A stretch of DNA of 12,963 bases from JANXVY01 sp038329675 (GCA_038329675.1 JBBQNE010000089.1:1-12963), one strand, 5' to 3'; positions 6,062-12,921 are shown, counted from the first letter of the stretch. Made by a program: numbers and translations. Notes: generated by a model from the letters alone, not told the origin.

Positions 6062-6832
6062 ATGTCGGAGCAGCAAAAGTTTCCTGAATTCTACGTTACG
6101 GCCCCTCAGGCCTGTCCGTACCTCCCCAACCGGTTTGAACGTAAGCTGTTCACGCATTTGACGAGCGAGAAGCCGCTCTCGCATATCGATAACCTCCTGC
6201 GCAGCGGATTTCGACGCAGCCAGAACATCGCCTACGTGCCCTATTGCGATAGTTGCCAAGCCTGCGTTTCCATTCGCGTTGCCGTGGCCGAATTCGAACC
6301 GAGCCGATCGATGCGGCGGATCATTGAGCGAAACAGCGGCCTTAGGGCGCGTCGGATTGAGCCGGTCCCGACGTCTGAACAGTACGGTCTGTTCCGACGC
6401 TACATTGATGGTCGGCACGCGGACGGCGGCATGGCCGATATGAGTGTCCTCGACTACGCGATGATGATCGAAGACAGCGTCATCGATACATTTTTGACCG
6501 AATACCGTTCGCGGCCGGCGGGTGCGGCGATCGGGTCGGCCCGAGATCGCGCCGATAGCTGGCCACTGACCGCGGTGTCCTTATGCGACAAGCTCTCTGA
6601 CGGCGTCTCGATGGTTTATAGTTTCTACGATACGTCCGACGAGGCGCTGAGCCTTGGGACGTATATGATTATCGAGCACATTGCCTACGCAAAGAGCCTC
6701 GGGTTGCCTTACCTCTATCTCGGGTATTGGATCGCTGGATCGCGCAAGATGAATTATAAAAGCCGCTTTGGTCCGCAAGAACACCTCGGCCCCGACGGGT
6801 GGCATCGCGCGCAGGCCCGGCCTGCTGAGTGA
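6062..6832 (+). CDS. bpt: Aspartate/glutamate leucyltransferase (Bpt)
   Basis: This enzyme transfers an amino acid, Leu in characterised bacterial Bpt proteins, from aminoacyl-tRNA to N-terminal Asp or Glu. This creates N-degrons for ClpS-ClpAP. The 256-residue product shows the ATE-N domain: CPYLPNRFERK (C18), GFRRSQNIAY, and the cysteine cluster YCDSCQACVSIR (C62, C65, C68). The ATE-C domain follows with DGGMADMSVLDYAMM, SMVYSFYD, SLGTYMI and YLGYWIAGSRKMNYKSRF. A short variable loop at about 152-168 is slightly long. The start at 6062 fits the family, with only a weak AGGA ten bases upstream. It lies 133 bp after fabF on the same strand and converges on the gene at 6901. Specificity for Leu versus Arg is inferred from family type. 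Confidence 0.93.
   Translation: MSEQQKFPEFYVTAPQACPYLPNRFERKLFTHLTSEKPLSHIDNLLRSGFRRSQNIAYVPYCDSCQACVSIRVAVAEFEPSRSMRRIIERNSGLRARRIEPVPTSEQYGLFRRYIDGRHADGGMADMSVLDYAMMIEDSVIDTFLTEYRSRPAGAAIGSARDRADSWPLTAVSLCDKLSDGVSMVYSFYDTSDEALSLGTYMIIEHIAYAKSLGLPYLYLGYWIAGSRKMNYKSRFGPQEHLGPDGWHRAQARPAE
6811..6825. other. 15-bp perfect palindrome at the bpt 3' end
   Basis: GCAGGCC-C-GGCCTGC is perfectly symmetric and lies in the last codons of bpt, ending five bases before its stop. As RNA it would fold into a six-pair GC stem with a 3-nt loop on either strand. There is no T-run. It could help end transcription between the convergent bpt and 6901-7416 genes, but it also falls in coding sequence. Confidence 0.3.
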
Positions 6833-6900
6833 GTGAGGTGCCCGCAGGATCGAACGTGTGCCCGCACCATCGCCCGCACGGCGGTTGCTATTTGGACAGT

Positions 6901-7416
6901 TTAGATGCCGGCTTGCTTTAGGATCGCGCGGGTGGCGGCATAGCCAAAAACCCAATAGGCGGATGTGAATAGTACGGTCATCGCGACAATGGCAGGTGGA
7001 CTAAACCAGCCGCGGACGGCCGCGAAAGCCTCTACGCGTGTTTGCGGTTCGTCGATATCAATCGAAAATGTCTGAAGCCTTTCCTGGATCGCTTCACGCA
7101 GGACGTGCGCCAAAATTGGCGTCGATAGCTTCCACGCCCGGCGGGCGAGCAAACCGGAAAAGCCGCTGACGGTTGGATCGTCGATCCAGAACGTGGCGAT
7201 GATTTTATTGGCGGGCGCATTGAACGCGAGCCGGATAAAAACAGCGTATTGGGCTGGCAAATAGTTGACAGCCTTTGCTCTGACGCGCTCGGCGAGTTCA
7301 AGCTTTAAGCCGTCCAGGTCGCGGTAGAGTTGCGTGCGAACCGGTTCAAGCGTCAGGTCAACCCCGGGCTGCATGGACCGCAAGGTGCCGGTCACTTGGA
7401 TCTTCATGATGCGCAT
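6901..7416 (-). CDS. Unknown protein with one C-terminal membrane helix
   Basis: I do not recognise this 171-residue protein. Residues 1-135 are soluble, mixed alpha/beta in appearance, with charged helices near 30-50 and 100-116. A hydrophobic segment at about 139-163 (starting PPAIVAMTVLF) would form one transmembrane helix, leaving a short AILKQAGI tail. No signal peptide is present, so a tail-anchored topology with a cytoplasmic N-terminal domain is likely. The ATG at 7416 is well supported by GGAGGG six bases upstream. It is separated from the FadL-like gene by that gene's terminator, so it should have its own promoter or be reached by read-through. It is convergent with bpt. Confidence 0.75.
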   Translation of the reverse strand: MRIMKIQVTGTLRSMQPGVDLTLEPVRTQLYRDLDGLKLELAERVRAKAVNYLPAQYAVFIRLAFNAPANKIIATFWIDDPTVSGFSGLLARRAWKLSTPILAHVLREAIQERLQTFSIDIDEPQTRVEAFAAVRGWFSPPAIVAMTVLFTSAYWVFGYAATRAILKQAGI

Positions 7417-7455
7417 GGGGTTCCCTCCGCCACCTCACTTTGCGCTGGCATACGA

Positions 7456-7486
7456 AAAGGGCGCGGCTCTGTCAGCCACGCCCTTT
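7456..7486 (-). terminator. Rho-independent terminator of the FadL-like gene
   Basis: AAAGGGCG (7456-7463) pairs with CGCCCTTT (7479-7486). After one C/A mismatch, GGCT (7465-7468) pairs with AGCC (7474-7477) around a 5-nt loop. Read on the minus strand, the stem ends in TTTT before CG. It begins about 38 bp after the FadL-like stop, the right place for a terminator. The T-run is short. Confidence 0.7.
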
Positions 7487-7523
7487 GGGAAAATAAATGC
7501 CAGACTTGGGACGATGACAGCTT

Positions 7524-8858
7524 TTACTTGGCTGGGGCGTCGTCATGGCCGAGCTTCATGCGCACGCCAAGCGAGATGATATCGACGCTGGCATCGAGGT
7601 CTGCTACGAGGCGCGACGTACCGGGAATATTAAAGCGATCGACCTTTGCGTCTTCGACGAAGACGTGGCTGTAGCCAAAGTCGATCGTTGTCGACGAATT
7701 CAAATTGTAGCTCGCGCCAATGCTGGCCCAGATGCGGTCGGCATCGGGAATGCTCGCGACGCGCTCTGTTGCTTTGGTTACGGGCGAGATTTCATACGCG
7801 CCGCCCGCGCGCAGCGTTAGCGTCTGGCTAACGTCGAATTCAAGACCGCCAGCGAAATACCAGCCGTCTTCCCACTTGGTCGAAATGCTGCCAAGCGCCT
7901 GGCCGGCACCTGCCACGATCGTATTAGGGGCTAGTACGGACCGGCCTGCTCCGGTGGTTACGAGGTCAAGCGACTCGATGCGGCTCCAGTTACTCCATTC
8001 GACAGTTGCGAGGACGCGGGCTTGAGGTGTGACCGCTTGGCTTACGGAGAGCGTGACAATATCGGGAAGCTTGATTTCGACTTCGGCACCGACACCTGCG
8101 TTAAGCAGCCCGTTCAATCCTGCATTTGGCGTAGGCGACCCACTTGTTGCCTGGATGCCATCCAGCGTGTGCGTGATCTGCGACCGATAGCCTAGGCCGA
8201 TGCGAGTGCCAGGGTTTGGCGTCAACATGATCCCCGCCGTGGCACCGACTGCGAGGTCGTTGCCCTCAAAGTATGAGTTCGGGCCCGTATTCGAGCCGGT
8301 TGCGAACTTGAGAATGCCTTTGGCGTACTGGAATTGCGCGCCGACACCGATGGCGATGGTGTCTGATAGCCGGTAGGCCAACGTCGGGTTTACGTTGATT
8401 GTAAACAAGCTGGTTGACCCGGCGACCTGCGACCCGGCCCAGCGGTTTTCGGGTTCGGTCTTGAGGCCGAAGCCTGAGTTCAATCCTAAGCCGATAAACA
8501 TGCGCGGATCGTGCTTGAACTGGTAGGTCAAGTACGTCGAGGGAACGAGCGCTTCTACGCCGATGTCGACGGAGCTATCAGGCGCCAACGATGTGGTTCC
8601 AGCAACGGCGGTAAGTTCGCCCTTTGGAATAATATAGGCGGCACCTGATTCAGCATTTAGTCCGTTCTGGTTGGCAGCGCCTGCCGAGTTCCAAAACATG
8701 GCGCTGATCGAGCTGTAGGCCGCCGCGCCAGCAAAGCTCATGCCTTGGCCGTAGGCCGACTGCTCGCGAACGGCGAAACCACCAGCAAACGCAGACGTCG
8801 TTGTCACAAGTGCAGCGGTAATGCTGCCCATGATTGCGAATTTGAAGGTGTTACGCAT
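7524..8858 (-). CDS. OmpP1/FadL-family outer-membrane channel
   Basis: This is a 444-residue outer-membrane beta-barrel of the FadL/TodX/OmpP1 family, which brings long-chain fatty acids or other hydrophobic compounds across the outer membrane. A signal peptide (hydrophobic 6-20, cleavage after SAFA, residue 25) precedes the mature start GGFAVREQSAYGQGMSFAGAA, the usual N-terminal hatch signature. Further marks are FWNSAG at 55-60, GLGLNSGFGL, and alternating aromatic/polar strands through the C-terminus. The NPA box of the family reads NSA here (Ser58), and the chain ends in a polar tail, HDDAPAK, rather than at an aromatic residue. The ATG at 8858 has GGGGGA seven bases upstream; the in-frame TTG at 8876 is less likely. 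A terminator follows the stop. Substrate unknown. Confidence 0.93.
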   Translation of the reverse strand: MRNTFKFAIMGSITAALVTTTSAFAGGFAVREQSAYGQGMSFAGAAAYSSISAMFWNSAGAANQNGLNAESGAAYIIPKGELTAVAGTTSLAPDSSVDIGVEALVPSTYLTYQFKHDPRMFIGLGLNSGFGLKTEPENRWAGSQVAGSTSLFTINVNPTLAYRLSDTIAIGVGAQFQYAKGILKFATGSNTGPNSYFEGNDLAVGATAGIMLTPNPGTRIGLGYRSQITHTLDGIQATSGSPTPNAGLNGLLNAGVGAEVEIKLPDIVTLSVSQAVTPQARVLATVEWSNWSRIESLDLVTTGAGRSVLAPNTIVAGAGQALGSISTKWEDGWYFAGGLEFDVSQTLTLRAGGAYEISPVTKATERVASIPDADRIWASIGASYNLNSSTTIDFGYSHVFVEDAKVDRFNIPGTSRLVADLDASVDIISLGVRMKLGHDDAPAK

Positions 8859-9108
8859 ACTCAGATCCCCCGTCAATGGCTGCCCGCGTCGTGCGCTCGA
8901 CTTGATTATGGCGCCAATGTGACACTGGGCGATGGGGGTGACGCAAGCGTCAACAGCGAAAAACGACAGTTATTTGTGCACTTTGCTTCAGGATGTGTCA
9001 GTTGCGCCACGGGCTCGCGTGACAGAACACTTGTTGTGATCGCGGCGTGGCTCATCGAGGGGTTTGCGCTAGGGGCACCCCAAAAACGGCGATCGATGCG
9101 CAGGGACG
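8859..9108 (-). promoter_or_regulatory. Upstream region of the FadL-like gene
   Basis: No gene is visible in this stretch. On the minus strand a -10-like CATAAT lies at 8910-8905, about 47 bp before the ATG, with no good -35 at 16-18 bp. A TGACGC-AA-GCGTCA inverted repeat (8939-8952) is centred about 38 bp upstream of that hexamer, where an activator could sit. The promoter assignment is tentative. Confidence 0.3.
8939..8952. promoter_or_regulatory. Candidate operator upstream of the FadL-like gene
   Basis: TGACGC (8939-8944) and GCGTCA (8947-8952) are perfect 6-bp arms with a 2-bp spacer, a geometry typical of dimeric helix-turn-helix binding sites. It lies about 85 bp upstream of the start codon. 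FadL genes are often controlled by fatty-acid-responsive regulators, but this sequence is not the E. coli FadR site. Confidence 0.35.
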
Positions 9109-9159
9109 TTGGACGTTGACGCTGGTTGGACGTTGAAGCCGGTCGGACGATCAAGCCGC
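9109..9159. repeat. 17-bp tandem repeat, three units
   Basis: Three consecutive 17-bp units lie at 9109-9125, 9126-9142 and 9143-9159. Units one and two differ at two positions (TTGGACGTTGACGCTGG versus TTGGACGTTGAAGCCGG). The third is more diverged (TCGGACGATCAAGCCGC) and covers the last codons and stop of the dioxygenase gene, so the array seems to have grown out of its 3' end. Confidence 0.7.
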
Positions 9160-9771
9160 TGTTAGCTTTTTAAAGGCGGCCGAAACGGTGTGGCGTACTT
9201 TATGCCATCCTTTCGAGCCTTCGCTTGTCATCCAATTCATTTGGAGCGATCGGCGGGGACCATCGAAGGGATGGTGGCCGTGCCAGGAATTATCGGCCCG
9301 CTTGAAAATCAACAGTGTGCCGTTGTCGGGCGGCACCTCGGCGACGTAGTCGTCGACGTTGTTGCCGTTTTTCAAAATACGCAGGCGCCCGCCGGGCTGC
9401 TGCCAGTTTTGGTTCAAGTAAAGCAGGACAGTGATAATCTTGTCTTTGCTGTCGGTATGGATCTGGCCGTCTTTGGCCCGTGTGTAGCCTCGCAAGGAGT
9501 ACATTTTGGGTTTGGCGGCAATATCGACGGCGAATTTGTCGGCAACGAGTGCTTCGAACTCGGCACCGTCAAGTTCGTCGATCACGTCTTTGATCGCCAT
9601 GCCGGTATCGAGGCTGTCGATGGGAAACGAACCTCCAGCTTTGATGTCAGGGTAGGTCGCGTTGACCCGCGCAACGGTGTCAGGCGACAGGAATCCGGGC
9701 ACGATTGTGTAGAGGTAAGGTGATGTTTCGACCTTGGCGCTCTGCAGCTTGTCGAGGTTTAAATGCGGCAT
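9151..9771 (-). CDS. 2-oxoglutarate/Fe(II)-dependent dioxygenase
   Basis: A 206-residue soluble protein of the 2OG-Fe(II) oxygenase (prolyl-4-hydroxylase-like, double-stranded beta-helix) superfamily. The metal triad is visible as H105 and D107 in IHTDSKDKIITVLLYLN and a distal His (H164 in SWHGHHPFDGPRRS). R174, ten residues on, fits the 2OG-carboxylate arginine. GGRLRIL and the NGTLLIFKR strand are also typical. It has no signal peptide, so it should act in the cytoplasm; the substrate cannot be read. I chose the ATG at 9771 because AGGAAG lies seven bases upstream. The frame runs back to a TTG at 9849 that overlaps the preceding gene. It follows the ELM1-family gene by 56 bp and is probably cotranscribed with it. 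Confidence 0.88.
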   Translation of the reverse strand: MPHLNLDKLQSAKVETSPYLYTIVPGFLSPDTVARVNATYPDIKAGGSFPIDSLDTGMAIKDVIDELDGAEFEALVADKFAVDIAAKPKMYSLRGYTRAKDGQIHTDSKDKIITVLLYLNQNWQQPGGRLRILKNGNNVDDYVAEVPPDNGTLLIFKRADNSWHGHHPFDGPRRSLQMNWMTSEGSKGWHKVRHTVSAAFKKLTAA

Positions 9772-9827
9772 GGTGCGACTTCCTCGGTCATTGCGAGCAT
9801 CGGTATAAGCTGCGCGGTTGTCTGCGC

Positions 9828-10859
9828 TTACGGTGAGGGTGGCGTCCAACGGACCCGAATTTCATACGCAATCTTAGCGGCTGAATCGATGGGTGGATAC
9901 GACCATGTCTCGATCTTGGCTGGTTCTTCCACCAGTGGCCGCGTCGCACCCAGTGCGGTTAGCCGGTCGTGGAAGCGGTTAAACTTGGGCGAGCCGCCGG
10001 ACGGGGTAAAAACGTAGACTGGCTTGCCGGTAGCGCACGCCTCGCCGCACATATTCACGCTGTCAGCTGTTACGATAAGACTGTCAGCGTTGGCCAGATA
10101 CTGCGCGTAGGGGTTATCTCCGCGGCCATCCCAAATCAGGCGAGGCCGCCCCTCGGTGGCTCGCTCGACGGCGCGAATGAGCCTTTGGTGTGTCCGTCGC
10201 GACGGCGTGACCATGAAGCTGGCACCCTGCTGACCGAAGGCCGCTAGTGCGGCTTCCAATCGATCATCATCGGCTTCGTTAAATGCGTAGACGCCGTTTT
10301 TTCCACCCAAGATGACGGCAATGCGTGGGGTGGGGAGCGCGGCAATATCTTTGGGCACCGCCTCGCGCAAGGCGGCAAACGAGGCTGCTGAGAAGCTATG
10401 CGGCGCGGTTAAGGTCGTAATGACATTTGGACCGCGACGGCGATCGTGTTCGGGCACCCAGATCAGGTCAGCCGTTGATGGTCCAGTTTTGGGGTCTTGC
10501 AGAACAACGGTGAAAACGGTCCCGTTCGACTTCTTTTTTAAGGCTCGGATGTAGGGAATGCTCGCGCGGCCGGTTGCAATTGCGATGTCGGGCCAGGGTG
10601 GGGAAAACAAGGTTCCCAGCTCGCCAAAGCGCTCAGCCGGTGCGACCGGCCCCCACGGTGCAGCGATCGCCCAGACGCCGCGGGGTGAAACGCGCTTCAT
10701 CTCGTAGGCAAGACCGAGCGCATCAGCAACGCCGCGCACCTGGACGTCCATTCCAGCCTTGCCGTCGGTAATCAACCAGCCCGTGCGCGGCTGTTGGCTA
10801 GCGCGCTGTTGGAGGCCCACTTCAGCAAGCAAACGGATCGTGTCTGAGCTATCTACCAT
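9828..10859 (-). CDS. ELM1-family (mitochondrial-fission-like) GT-B protein
   Basis: This 343-residue protein belongs to the Mito_fiss_Elm1 family, named after plant ELM1 and common in alphaproteobacteria, with a fold resembling GT-B glycosyltransferases. Diagnostic stretches are GWLITDGKAGMDVQVRGVADALG (27-49), IATGRASIPYIRALKKKSNG (94-113), QDPKTGPSTADLIWVPEHD, VILGGKNGVYAF, and the C-terminal block DNPYAQYLANADSLIVTADSVNMCGEACATGKPVYVF (248-284). That last block resembles a nucleotide-sugar site. No signal or membrane segment is present. Its biochemical role in bacteria is not established; a link to cell-surface glycans is inference. The ATG at 10859 lacks a clear Shine-Dalgarno. It diverges from the Lrp-type regulator across 176 bp. 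Confidence 0.88.
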   Translation of the reverse strand: MVDSSDTIRLLAEVGLQQRASQQPRTGWLITDGKAGMDVQVRGVADALGLAYEMKRVSPRGVWAIAAPWGPVAPAERFGELGTLFSPPWPDIAIATGRASIPYIRALKKKSNGTVFTVVLQDPKTGPSTADLIWVPEHDRRRGPNVITTLTAPHSFSAASFAALREAVPKDIAALPTPRIAVILGGKNGVYAFNEADDDRLEAALAAFGQQGASFMVTPSRRTHQRLIRAVERATEGRPRLIWDGRGDNPYAQYLANADSLIVTADSVNMCGEACATGKPVYVFTPSGGSPKFNRFHDRLTALGATRPLVEEPAKIETWSYPPIDSAAKIAYEIRVRWTPPSP

Positions 10860-11035
10860 GGCGGCGGTTTGGCGATTTTGAACGAGATAGGCTAGTGGGA
10901 ACCACGTCGCAGTTGGTCATGTGGAGGCGAAAGGAGGTCGGACGGGCGGCGACGGGGCGGGCGGAGATCGGGACGAGCGGCGACGGGGCGGGCGGAGATC
11001 GGACAGGCGGCAATGGGACAGGCGGTGAAAGTACC
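10860..11035. promoter_or_regulatory. Divergent ELM1/Lrp-regulator promoter region
   Basis: This 176-bp region separates the ELM1-family and Lrp-type starts and should hold both promoters. I cannot identify hexamers reliably. It contains a perfect ribosome-binding sequence, AAGGAGGT (10931-10938), with no start codon at normal distance, followed by a G-rich tandem repeat up to the Lrp start. Lrp-family regulators often act on divergent neighbours, so the ELM1-dioxygenase operon is a plausible target. Confidence 0.45.
10946..11002 (+). repeat. G-rich tandem repeat, 31-bp period
   Basis: A 26-bp sequence at 10946-10971 recurs exactly at 10977-11002. Partial echoes (GGACGGGCGG at 10940-10949, GGACAGGCGG at 11001-11010 and GGGACAGGCGG at 11016-11026) flank it. 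The plus strand carries several runs of three or four G with short spacers. The period is not a multiple of three, so the copies would be read in different frames, which argues against coding. Confidence 0.8.
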
Positions 11036-11542
11036 ATGAGCGTCAGGCTCGATGCGATTGACTGGCGGATCTTGAAAGAACTGCAAGGCGACGGCAGTAT
11101 CACAAACGTTGCCTTGGCCGAGCGGGTCGGTTTGTCACCTCCACCCTGCTTGCGGCGAGTTCGTGCGCTGGAAGCGGCGGGCTTGATCACTGGTTATACG
11201 GCGCTGTTCGACGAGCGCCGCCTGGGATTTCCAGTCGAGGCGTTCGCGCTTGTGCGGCTGCATAGCCAAGCAGAGCTCGACCTGCGCGCGTTCGAAAATC
11301 GCGCGCTTGCGTGGTCGCTTGTTCGGGAGGCGCACATGCTGTCGGGCGAGAGCGACTACATCTTGCGCTGCGTTGCGCCGAGCCTTGAAAGTTTTCAAGA
11401 TTTCGTTTTGCAGGAACTGACCGCAGCTCCCAATGTGGCAAGCGTGAAGACCCACTTGACGATCCGCCGAGCCAAACGGGAGCCGGGTGTTCCGGTGATG
11501 CAAGGACCAGCCGGTGCGGCGGGTTTTGAGCCATCCAGTTGA
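11036..11542 (+). CDS. Lrp/AsnC-family transcriptional regulator
   Basis: A 168-residue DNA-binding regulator of the feast/famine (Lrp/AsnC) family. These form dimers to octamers and respond to amino acids or related small molecules. Residues 5-50 form the winged helix-turn-helix: LDAIDWRILKELQGDGSITN, then LAERVGLSPPPCLRRVRALEAAGLI. The RAM/AsnC ligand domain spans about 65-145, with GESDYILRCV (104-113) as its usual glycine/acidic turn. The tail after residue 148 is longer than usual and Gly/Ala-rich. The ATG at 11036 matches the family's N-terminus. The frame extends upstream to ATG 10919 and GTG 10895, but that adds repeat-encoded low complexity. Its stop is 14 bp from the convergent mltG stop. 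Confidence 0.92.
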   Translation: MSVRLDAIDWRILKELQGDGSITNVALAERVGLSPPPCLRRVRALEAAGLITGYTALFDERRLGFPVEAFALVRLHSQAELDLRAFENRALAWSLVREAHMLSGESDYILRCVAPSLESFQDFVLQELTAAPNVASVKTHLTIRRAKREPGVPVMQGPAGAAGFEPSS

Positions 11543-11556
11543 TCGAGGATTAGGTT

Positions 11557-12921
11557 CTAGCGTTTGGGTTTGCGAACGGGGAGCGGGATTGTTTCGGCGG
11601 ACGCGTCGTCGCTAGCGGCTTGATCCAGGGCGGTTGGTGTTGCGGGGGCGGGTGCTTCTGCAGCGGTAGAAATTTTTGGTGCGCCGCCGACCGCCTGGAT
11701 CTGAGTGAGCGGTTGCAATTGTCCGTTGATCCGAACGCCTTGCGCGGGGGCTGCAGCCGAGGGCAACGGCAGCGCGGACGACGTTGCCAGACTTGGTGAT
11801 TGGCCTGGAGATTGGCCGGTAGCTAGCGTGGGCACCTGAGCGGCTGCCTGGGCCTTAGCCTCTTTGGCCGCTTTCATGTCGCGTTCGATGCGTCGCCAGT
11901 TGGCAACCGCAGCGTTGTGGTCTTTGAGGGTCTCTGAAAAGGTATGGCCGCCGGTACCATCGGCGACGAAGTAAAGTTCGTTGGAGGTCGCCGGGTTGAG
12001 CACGGCAGAGATGGCCTCACGGCCGACGTTGGCGATCGGGGTCGGTGGCAAGCCGTCGATCTGGTAGGTGTTGTAGGCGGTTTTTTGATCGATATCAGTG
12101 CGGTAGATCGGGCGGCCTAGCGGGCCCTCGCCAAGCGTAATACCGTAGATGATCGTCGGATCGGACTGGAGGCGCATGTTCTTGCGAATCCTGTTGACGA
12201 ATACGGCAGCAACGCGCGGCCGTTCGTCTGCCTTGCCTGTCTCTTTTTCAACAATCGAAGCGAGGATCAACGCCTGCCCGGGCGTTTGGATTGGCAGGTT
12301 TGGTTGCCGCTTTTCCCATTCCTCGGCGAGCACTTTTTGGAGACCCGCTTGCATCCGCTCCAAAATGTCCTGCCGGGAGCTGCCGCGCTGAATGACCATC
12401 GTATCAGGCAGCAGTGTGCCTTCGGCTGGGACGCTGGTCAGTTCGCCCGTCAATTGTTCATTGGCCTTAAGCCGCTCGACGATCTGGAAGCTCGTCAAGC
12501 CTTCCGGGACGGTCACCTTGAGGAGCGCACTTTTGCCCTCAATCAAAACGTCGGCGACCTCCCGCATACTGGAGCCAGGCTTGAACTCATAGGCGCCAGC
12601 TTTGAGGTCGCCGCCTTTTTTAGCCGCCCCAGTGAGCCGGTTCATGATGGTCATCGTCATGAACGTCCACCGATTGGAGATGACGCCATCGCGTTCAAGG
12701 CGCTCGGCGATGTCGGAGGCACCCTCCCCACGTGGGACAACGAACGGCTTGGTGACGGTGAGAGGCCCAGGAAAATCAAAGCTTGAGATCAGCCATGTCA
12801 CGGCAAGCATGGAGGCGGCAAACAGGGTAAAAAGCGCGCTGCCGAGACGAACGAAGCGGGGCTCTTTGCGTGGGCCTTTGAGCGCTTTTTTGGCGCGCCG
12901 GGCGAGGCGTTCAGGCTCCAT
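11557..12921 (-). CDS. mltG: Endolytic murein transglycosylase
   Basis: MltG (YceG family) is an inner-membrane lytic transglycosylase that cleaves nascent peptidoglycan strands and is thought to set glycan chain length. A basic N-terminus is followed by one membrane segment (about 29-46), a LysM-like region (about 60-130) and the catalytic domain. The catalytic Glu is E225 in ILASIVEKETGK; the family block then continues through RVAAVFVNRI, MRLQSDPTIIYG, AYNTYQIDGLPPTPIANVG, AISAVLNPA and LYFVADGTGGHTFSETL. Residues 355-454 form an Ala/Pro/Gln-rich, probably disordered tail ending in VRKPKR, longer than in E. coli MltG. The ATG at 12921 has no clear Shine-Dalgarno, and the frame stays open to the window edge, so the true start could lie outside. 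Confidence 0.95.
   Translation of the reverse strand: MEPERLARRAKKALKGPRKEPRFVRLGSALFTLFAASMLAVTWLISSFDFPGPLTVTKPFVVPRGEGASDIAERLERDGVISNRWTFMTMTIMNRLTGAAKKGGDLKAGAYEFKPGSSMREVADVLIEGKSALLKVTVPEGLTSFQIVERLKANEQLTGELTSVPAEGTLLPDTMVIQRGSSRQDILERMQAGLQKVLAEEWEKRQPNLPIQTPGQALILASIVEKETGKADERPRVAAVFVNRIRKNMRLQSDPTIIYGITLGEGPLGRPIYRTDIDQKTAYNTYQIDGLPPTPIANVGREAISAVLNPATSNELYFVADGTGGHTFSETLKDHNAAVANWRRIERDMKAAKEAKAQAAAQVPTLATGQSPGQSPSLATSSALPLPSAAAPAQGVRINGQLQPLTQIQAVGGAPKISTAAEAPAPATPTALDQAASDDASAETIPLPVRKPKR

Noticed and set aside
6838..6878. Three copies of GCCCGCA between bpt and the next gene
   Set aside because: The copies are short, unevenly spaced and GC-rich; they form no array or hairpin and could arise by chance.
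10895..11035. Longer Lrp-regulator start at GTG 10895 or ATG 10919
   Set aside because: The extension is encoded by a repeat whose 31-bp period shifts the reading frame, and Lrp proteins start near MSVRLDAID.
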